A stretch of 64,000 bases of DNA from Marinobacter sp. F4206 (GTDB taxonomy: Bacteria > Pseudomonadota > Gammaproteobacteria > Pseudomonadales > Oleiphilaceae). Positions 58,729 through 64,000 of the stretch are shown piece after piece (position 1 is the first letter of the stretch; each line of letters begins with the position of its first letter). A model generated the notes under the pieces. It worked only from the letters and a program-made list of their open reading frames with translations. It ran no database searches and was not told the DNA's origin. A program made the position numbers and the translations under genes. The stretch is taken from NCBI RefSeq assembly GCF_019392195.1, contig NZ_JAHXKI010000003.1, forward strand, positions 1-64,000. The letters are read 5' to 3'.

Positions 58729-60173
58729 ACCGGGCGGAAGTCGGCCTGTGCTTCCGGCCAGGCGACGGCAACGTAACTGGCAGCGAAGATCAGCCACAGA
58801 ACGCCCGCCACCACCATGGTTACATCGGGCGCCAGATGGATGCGGTCATATCGGCTGTAACTTGCCCGTATCGATCCGGTAATGGCCAGCCCCAGCAGAA
58901 TGCCGCCGACCACATCGGTAAACCAGTGGACCCCCAAATACAGACGACTAAGCGCGACCGGCAACAGGGGCAGGGAGAGCAGTACGTAGGACTGCCAGCG
59001 ACTGCGGCTGCGACTTTCTCCGGCAACGAAACTGGCAATGAGGGTCACGAATACGGTAATCCCGGCGCTATGGCCGCTTGGAAAGGCGCCGGATGCGGGC
59101 GGGCTGAGCACTGCATCGGGCCGAGCGATCCCGAGTGTGGATTTCAGGAGCCAGACCAGTGTGAAGGTGAGGGTTGCCGCCATCAGGATGTGGATGGCCG
59201 CGGCGTAGTAGCCCCGAAAACCCAGGGTCAGGGAGGCTAAAACGGCGGCGGCTATCAGGACGGGCGGGTCGCCCAGCAGCGTCGCGATGATGGCTGGTCC
59301 ATCCAGCAGCGGTTGCCGGAGCTGTTCGAACCAGTCCAGAGCCAACTGGTTGAACGGCTCCAGTATGTGAGTCTGTGTGGCGAGCTGCCCCCACAGCAAC
59401 AGCAGTCCCGAAGCGCCCAGAGCGAGCATCACTGAGGCGAGCGGAAATTCACCGCCGCGATCCGGGCGGTGATTGGTGTAAAGACGCCAGAAGCGATGAG
59501 TGGCATCGTAGGTGGTCATCCGTCGTTCCAGCCAGGTGTAAAGCCGACTGCCCTCGCCAAGCCCGAGCTGGAACTGGATCAGTATCAGGTACACTCCCAG
59601 CATGACGGCGAGGCTTATACCAACCACGGCGTAGAAGTGCGCTGGCGGCTGAAGTTCGCTGGCCATTGCGCTGCCCACCAGAAAACCCGGCAAGATATAG
59701 ACTGGTGCCCATCCCACTGCTGAGGCGATGTTAAAGGCGAGGAATCGTTGCCAAGGCATCCACAGGGCGCCGGCAATGAGCGGAATGATCGGGCGGACCG
59801 GGCCGACAAAGCGGCCGATGACCACGCTTTTGCCCCCGTGTTTATGGAAGAAGGACTTGCCCTTGGCGATCAGTAGGGGGTAACGGCTCAGCGGCCAGAC
59901 CGAATCCAGTCGGCCCCCGAGCTTTCGGCCCAGGGCAAAGCTGAGAGCGTCGCCGGAAATCGCACCCAGCCCGGCCCAGATCAGGGTTTCCGTCAGCGGC
60001 ATGCCGGTTTGCCCGGCCAGTGCCGCAAAGGCAAAGAGGATGGCGACTCCGGGCACCACGATACCCGCAAGGGCCAGGGATTCCACGAAGGCGGTGCTGA
60101 ACAGGGCCAGGGCCAGCCAGCCGGGGTGGACACTGAGCCAGGCCGACAGATTCTGCAGCCAGTCCGCGCTCAT
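58725..60173 (-). CDS. DedA (VTT)-PAP2 phosphatase fusion membrane protein
   Basis: 482 residues, highly hydrophobic. Residues 1-210 are a DedA/SNARE-associated domain (GRFVGPVRPIIPLIAGALWM and FNIASAVGWAP), a family involved in undecaprenyl phosphate and phospholipid translocation. Residues about 245-450 are a PAP2 phosphatase with all three motifs: KSTLGIARP, PSGHSAG and SRLYLGVHWFTDV. The fusion suggests dephosphorylation coupled to translocation of a polyprenyl or lipid phosphate. The start overlaps the upstream gene (ATGA). Confidence 0.88.
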   Translation of the reverse strand: MSADWLQNLSAWLSVHPGWLALALFSTAFVESLALAGIVVPGVAILFAFAALAGQTGMPLTETLIWAGLGAISGDALSFALGRKLGGRLDSVWPLSRYPLLIAKGKSFFHKHGGKSVVIGRFVGPVRPIIPLIAGALWMPWQRFLAFNIASAVGWAPVYILPGFLVGSAMASELQPPAHFYAVVGISLAVMLGVYLILIQFQLGLGEGSRLYTWLERRMTTYDATHRFWRLYTNHRPDRGGEFPLASVMLALGASGLLLLWGQLATQTHILEPFNQLALDWFEQLRQPLLDGPAIIATLLGDPPVLIAAAVLASLTLGFRGYYAAAIHILMAATLTFTLVWLLKSTLGIARPDAVLSPPASGAFPSGHSAGITVFVTLIASFVAGESRSRSRWQSYVLLSLPLLPVALSRLYLGVHWFTDVVGGILLGLAITGSIRASYSRYDRIHLAPDVTMVVAGVLWLIFAASYVAVAWPEAQADFRPV

Positions 60174-61168
60174 GCCGTGATGGTCTCTCCGGCGCTGAAC
60201 CAGACCGAATCAGCGCCACGCCGCCGGGCTTCCTCCATGGCGTCATGGGCGCGTTTACGCAGTCCGTCGGTGCGCGTATCGCCGCTGCCTCGGGTGGTGC
60301 AGCCGAGGCTGACGGTGGCCTTGCCAACGACTGGCCACTGGTGTTCGGCGATGGTTCGACGAATTCGTTCGGCAATCACCCGAACGCCTTCCTCTGGCGT
60401 GAACGGCAGGATCAGGAAAAACTCCGAGTCGTTCAGGGTGTAGAGGGTGTCGCCGGCGCGGATAACCCCGAACAGGTGCTCGGTCATGTCGCGAAACAGG
60501 TTTTGTACGCCGCCTTTGCCATGCAGGTCCGCGGCTTCGTCCGCGTAGTCGATGCTCAGATTGATCACAGACAGCGGATGGCCGGTGGCGATGGCCCGGC
60601 TGATTTCCTTCTGCAGGGTCTCGTCCAGGAACCGGGCATTGTGGGCGCCGGTTACCGAGTCGGTGATGGCCAGATCCTCCGCCGACTGGGCCATATGGTC
60701 GTAGTGCCAGATATAGAGTGAAGCCGCCGTCAGCAGGATGAAGAGGCCGGCAATGACGGTCACGGCATCGGCGGCCGGCTGTTGGTACAGGACCACTGCC
60801 GAGGTAGGCACCAGGAGAAGGATCGACAGTGCCACGCCCTGTCTGAGGGGCAGGATCAGCAGGTTGAGAGTCAGCATGGGCATGGCCCAGTGGGCGATGC
60901 CGGGGCCGTCCAGAGTGAGCAGGGCGGCCAACAGTCCGCTATTCAATCCGGCGAGGATGATCAGGTGCCCCGGAGCCGACAGCTGATGCCGGCGACAGAT
61001 GAAGGTGTAGGCAACTCCGCCCAGAGTCAGCGCTGCCATGCCGATGGCGAGATAGAAGAGTTCGTAGAAACCATAGCGAAGGTTCTGCATGGCCAGGGTA
61101 AAGATAAACAGCGTCGCCAGACTGTAGCCGATGCTGTGGGTCAGCGTGCGCAGACGCGTTTCGGTCAT
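60170..61168 (-). CDS. Membrane protein with degenerate GGDEF domain (1 of 2)
   Basis: 332 residues: about five membrane segments in residues 10-155, then a GGDEF-type domain starting DSVTGAHNARFLDETLQKEI. The catalytic GGDEF reads N246-DSEF250, so diguanylate cyclase activity is unlikely. The inhibitory-site motif RxxD is kept as R237-A-G-D240, five residues ahead, the standard spacing, so binding of c-di-GMP is possible. ATGA overlaps with both neighbours. The ATG at 61168 is chosen; the longer frame runs through the upstream gene. Confidence 0.85.
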   Translation of the reverse strand: MTETRLRTLTHSIGYSLATLFIFTLAMQNLRYGFYELFYLAIGMAALTLGGVAYTFICRRHQLSAPGHLIILAGLNSGLLAALLTLDGPGIAHWAMPMLTLNLLILPLRQGVALSILLLVPTSAVVLYQQPAADAVTVIAGLFILLTAASLYIWHYDHMAQSAEDLAITDSVTGAHNARFLDETLQKEISRAIATGHPLSVINLSIDYADEAADLHGKGGVQNLFRDMTEHLFGVIRAGDTLYTLNDSEFFLILPFTPEEGVRVIAERIRRTIAEHQWPVVGKATVSLGCTTRGSGDTRTDGLRKRAHDAMEEARRRGADSVWFSAGETITA

Positions 61169-62181
61169 GATGCAGGTCCTTCTGCCGAGGATTGCCCTGT
61201 GTTTCCGGCCTGCGCCCAGGCGCTGTATGCCTGGGTCCGGTTGCCCCCCTGCTGTTGTGCCCGGCGCAAGGCGTTGGCGGCACTCTGTTGCAGGCTGTCG
61301 GCGTCGTCTCCAATGTTGAGGCCGGCGATGCCCGTGCTGACGGTTAACGCCATACCGTGGGATTCCAGCAGGGTACAAAGGCCCTTGCGGATGATTTCAG
61401 ACCGGTTGATGGCATCGCTGGTGGCAATGCCGGGCAGGATCACAAGGAACTGAAGATCCGCAACCCGGTAGTAGGTATCAAAGTCCCGGATCTGGCTGTG
61501 CAGGTAGCGACCAATTCGCGGCAGGATGGAGCGGATATCCTCGTCCGGATCATGGTCGCTCAAGTGGGTGTCCAGGCCGATCATGATGATGGACATGTCG
61601 GTTCCTTCGCGCTCGCTGCGCTGAATTTCCTTGTGCAGATCAGCCGAGAGGTACTCCCGGCTGGCGGCCTGAGTCAGCTCATCCGTGCGTCGCAAGGGCG
61701 CGAGCTGTCGGGTCTTGTACTCGCGCAGGAAAACCAGCAGGGCCGAGAGCAGGGTGGTAAGCATGAATGCGCTGATCATCTGGTGACGGTCGGCGAGGCC
61801 GGTGGCCAGGGGAATAGCCAGTCCGGCCAGGGCAACAAATGCCAGCGTAACCACGATCGCCAGGCCCGGTGGAATCAGGGCAAAGGCCAATAGGGGGATC
61901 GCGTAAAACCAGTGGCTGAGCGCCCAGGGGCCGGTCCAGAAGCTGGTCAGCAGAAGCAGCAGGAGAACGAGGAAAAACAGTCGCTGAATCTGTGGCCAGG
62001 GGCGGTGCTGGCGATTGGCGTGAAAGGTACGCCCACAAATGACGATGCCGGCGGCGGCAGCTGCGGTGGCGGACGTCAACGGCTCCCCCAGCAAGGCGCA
62101 GAGTGCGGCTATGGCAATCAGGGCCACGAATCCGACCCGCGACAGTCTGCTTAGCAGAAATTTCTCGGCCAATTGGGCCAT
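61165..62181 (-). CDS. Membrane protein with degenerate GGDEF domain (2 of 2)
   Basis: 338 residues: about five membrane segments (residues 15-165), then a GGDEF-type domain from RRTDELTQAASREYLSADLH. The GGDEF position reads A241-DLQF245, so it should not make c-di-GMP; RxxD is kept as R232-D-F-D235 at the standard five-residue distance. It resembles its downstream neighbour in layout, as expected for an old tandem duplication. First gene of a three-gene unit ending with the DedA-PAP2 fusion. Confidence 0.85.
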   Translation of the reverse strand: MAQLAEKFLLSRLSRVGFVALIAIAALCALLGEPLTSATAAAAAGIVICGRTFHANRQHRPWPQIQRLFFLVLLLLLLTSFWTGPWALSHWFYAIPLLAFALIPPGLAIVVTLAFVALAGLAIPLATGLADRHQMISAFMLTTLLSALLVFLREYKTRQLAPLRRTDELTQAASREYLSADLHKEIQRSEREGTDMSIIMIGLDTHLSDHDPDEDIRSILPRIGRYLHSQIRDFDTYYRVADLQFLVILPGIATSDAINRSEIIRKGLCTLLESHGMALTVSTGIAGLNIGDDADSLQQSAANALRRAQQQGGNRTQAYSAWAQAGNTGQSSAEGPAS

Positions 62182-62231
62182 GGCGTCCTTCCTTTTCTGA
62201 AACTCCCTAAGTATGTGGCATACCGCAGCGC

Positions 62232-62237
62232 TATAAT
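62232..62237 (+). promoter_or_regulatory. Candidate -10 element of proA
   Basis: Perfect TATAAT 85 bases before the proA ATG, in the 141-base divergent gap. No recognisable -35. Confidence 0.3.
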
Positions 62238-62322
62238 ATCTGTTTGGGGTGCGTACTTGAAACGGGAAAGGTAAAGTTAGCCTGTATTAATGAATTCTGC
62301 TCGAAAACACGAAGGATAACGG

Positions 62323-63576
62323 ATGGATATTGCAGCTTACATGGCTGAGGTCGGTGAACAGGCTCGCGCAGCGGCAACGCAGGTCGCACGCTCGACAACG
62401 GCCGTGCGCAATCAGGCTCTGCTGGCTACGGCCCGGGCTCTGGACGCGGCCCGCGACGAACTGGCCATGGCTAACCGCAAGGATCTCGAGAGTGGTCGTG
62501 ACAACGGACTGGACGTTGCCATGCTGGACCGGCTGGAACTTACCTCCCAGCGCATTGATACCATGATTGAGGGCCTGCGTCAGGTGGCCTCGCTGCCAGA
62601 TCCGATTGGAGAAATCACAGACATGACCTATCGCCCGTCCGGCATCCAGGTCGGCAAGATGCGGGTGCCCTTGGGAGTGATCGGTATCATCTATGAGTCG
62701 CGGCCGAATGTGACTGTGGAAGCGGCCAGCCTCTGCCTGAAATCCGGTAACGCAACCATTCTTCGTGGCGGCTCCGAGTCCATTCATTCGAATCAGGCCA
62801 TTGCCCGCTGCCTGGCCGAGGGGCTGGCCGAGGCCGGTCTGCCCGAGACCGCCGTGCAGGTTGTAAAAACCACCGATCGGGCCGCCGTCGGTGAGCTGAT
62901 TACCATGCCTAAATATGTCGATGTGATTGTGCCGCGAGGGGGCAAGGGGCTGATCGAGCGCATCAGCCGGGATGCCCGCGTGCCGGTCATCAAGCATTTG
63001 GATGGCGTTTGCCACGTCTACCTCGACAGTCATGCCGATCCGGAGAAGGCGTTGAAGGTGGCGGTCAATGCCAAGACCCAGCGCTACGGCACCTGCAACA
63101 CCATGGAAACCCTGCTGGTGGATTGCGAGATTGCCGAGGACATTCTGCCGCTGCTGGCCTCTGCCTTTTCGGAAAAGGGCGTGGAGCTGCGCGGGTGTGA
63201 GCAGACCCGCGCAGTGATTGATGCCGGTGAAGCGGTGGAGGCCGACTGGGAGGCGGAATATCTCGGGCCGATCCTGGCGATTCGAGTGGTCGATGGTCTT
63301 GATGGCGCCATAGAACACATCAATCGCTACAGTTCGCAGCATACCGACAGCATCATCACCGAGAATTTCACCCGGGCCCGCCGTTTCATTACCGAGGTGG
63401 ACTCAAGCTCGGTCATGGTGAATACCTCGACCCGCTTCGCGGACGGCTTCGAGTACGGACTGGGAGCGGAAATCGGCATCTCCACCGACAAGATCCACGC
63501 CCGTGGGCCGGTGGGGCTGGAAGGGCTCACTTCCCAGAAATACGTGGTGTTCGGCGACGGCCACATCCGGACCTGA
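62323..63576 (+). CDS. proA: Gamma-glutamyl phosphate reductase
   Basis: NADPH-dependent second step of proline synthesis. The 417 residues match E. coli ProA. The catalytic cysteine is in [13 protein letters not shown] (about residue 260); other segments are [21 protein letters not shown] and [11 protein letters not shown]. proB is not adjacent. The stop codon shares one base with the nadD ATG. Confidence 0.97.
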   Translation: MDIAAYMAEVGEQARAAATQVARSTTAVRNQALLATARALDAARDELAMANRKDLESGRDNGLDVAMLDRLELTSQRIDTMIEGLRQVASLPDPIGEITDMTYRPSGIQVGKMRVPLGVIGIIYESRPNVTVEAASLCLKSGNATILRGGSESIHSNQAIARCLAEGLAEAGLPETAVQVVKTTDRAAVGELITMPKYVDVIVPRGGKGLIERISRDARVPVIKHLDGVCHVYLDSHADPEKALKVAVNAKTQRYGTCNTMETLLVDCEIAEDILPLLASAFSEKGVELRGCEQTRAVIDAGEAVEADWEAEYLGPILAIRVVDGLDGAIEHINRYSSQHTDSIITENFTRARRFITEVDSSSVMVNTSTRFADGFEYGLGAEIGISTDKIHARGPVGLEGLTSQKYVVFGDGHIRT

Positions 63577-64000
63577 TGTCGATGCATGTGATCTACGGCG
63601 GCACCTTCGATCCGATTCACCATGGTCACCTCCGGCTGGCGCTGGAAATCAGTGACCGGCTCGGTGTCGATCAGGTCAGTCTGGTGCCTTGCCATATACC
63701 GCCTCACCGTGGTGATACCGGGGCCACGTCGGAGCAGCGGCTGAAATTGCTGGAACTGGCCGTGACCGGCGAGGTTCAGCTGCGGGTGGATGAGCGGGAA
63801 CTCAGAAGGGCAGGGGCGTCCTATACCGCCGATACCCTGCGACAGTTGCGCCAGGAACTGGGGCCAGAGGCGCCGCTGGCCATGGTTGTGGGCACGGACG
63901 CCTTTGCCGGTTTTGATCGCTGGCGGGAATGGCGCCAGATTCCCGAGCTTGCCCATGTCATTGTTGTCAGGCGACCGGGCCCCGGCCTTGATCCGGACGG
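63576..64000 (+). CDS. nadD: Nicotinate-nucleotide adenylyltransferase, 5' part
   Basis: Adenylates nicotinate mononucleotide in NAD synthesis. The frame runs open to the window end, giving 141 residues of a protein of about 215. The nucleotidyltransferase motif GGTFDPIHHGHL is at residues 9-20, and VPCHIPPHRG follows. ATG overlaps the proA stop (TGATG); a second in-frame ATG lies at 63582. The proA-nadD order is common in Pseudomonas and relatives. Confidence 0.95.
   Translation, partial: MSMHVIYGGTFDPIHHGHLRLALEISDRLGVDQVSLVPCHIPPHRGDTGATSEQRLKLLELAVTGEVQLRVDERELRRAGASYTADTLRQLRQELGPEAPLAMVVGTDAFAGFDRWREWRQIPELAHVIVVRRPGPGLDPD

Overview
The window is a 64 kb piece of core chromosome from a gammaproteobacterium. 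The gene order (sspB-sspA-petCBA, rsmI-rnpB-mraZ, the full division/cell-wall cluster, lpxC-dciA-M23-secA-argJ, xseB-ispA-dxs, lgt-thyA-folA) matches the pattern known from Pseudomonas and Marinobacter. The short 516-residue LeuA, the high GC content and the protein sequences make a Marinobacter-like marine bacterium my best guess. This is inference from remembered gene order and motifs; no database search was possible. I see no phage, insertion sequence, CRISPR array or tRNA gene.

Layout. 1-80: 3' end of a 5S rRNA gene and its terminator. 147-5494: leuA, a pseudomonad-type DNA polymerase III psi gene (holD), rimI, prfC and a TatD-family gene. 5523-6587: rplM-rpsI with its own promoter, a structured leader and a terminator. 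6779-10565: the cytochrome bc1 complex (petABC), then sspA and sspB. 10620-13494 (minus): diaA, yraN and lpoA. 13597-15233: rsmI, RNase P RNA and the promoter/operator of the division cluster. 15234-32190: the complete mraZ-rsmH-ftsL-ftsI-murE-murF-mraY-murD-ftsW-murG-murC-ddl-ftsQ-ftsA-ftsZ cluster, tightly packed with many start/stop overlaps. 32413-37964: lpxC, dciA (minus), an M23 peptidase gene and secA. 38010-41579: argJ, a Nudix-ThiE-like fusion, moaC and ribA. 41596-44810 (minus): dxs, ispA, xseB. 44866-48731: an NRDE protein, a TauE/SafE permease, lgt, thyA, folA. 48728-54764: a DEAD-box helicase, a thioesterase, a haloalkane-dehalogenase homologue, two small unknown proteins, an AI-2E family permease and a small exported peptidoglycan-binding protein. 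54831-64000: ilvD, an HDOD protein, a LON-domain protein, a three-gene minus-strand unit (two degenerate GGDEF membrane proteins and a DedA-PAP2 fusion), proA and the 5' part of nadD.

Most genes do household work: peptidoglycan precursor synthesis and septation, respiration, protein export and translation, isoprenoid, leucine/arginine/proline, folate, riboflavin and molybdopterin synthesis. I did not find a wholly new system. The most unusual items are: a pair of adjacent GGDEF-fold membrane proteins that lost the catalytic motif but kept the RxxD inhibitory-site motif at the correct spacing, in one operon with a DedA-PAP2 fusion; a haloalkane-dehalogenase homologue with Asn at the nucleophile position; a highly diverged psi subunit; a four-repeat MraZ operator with exact 10 bp period; a hairpin with a U-tract inside the rplM leader; an intrinsic terminator between the likely sspA promoter and sspA; and palindromes that contain both stop codons at two convergent gene junctions.
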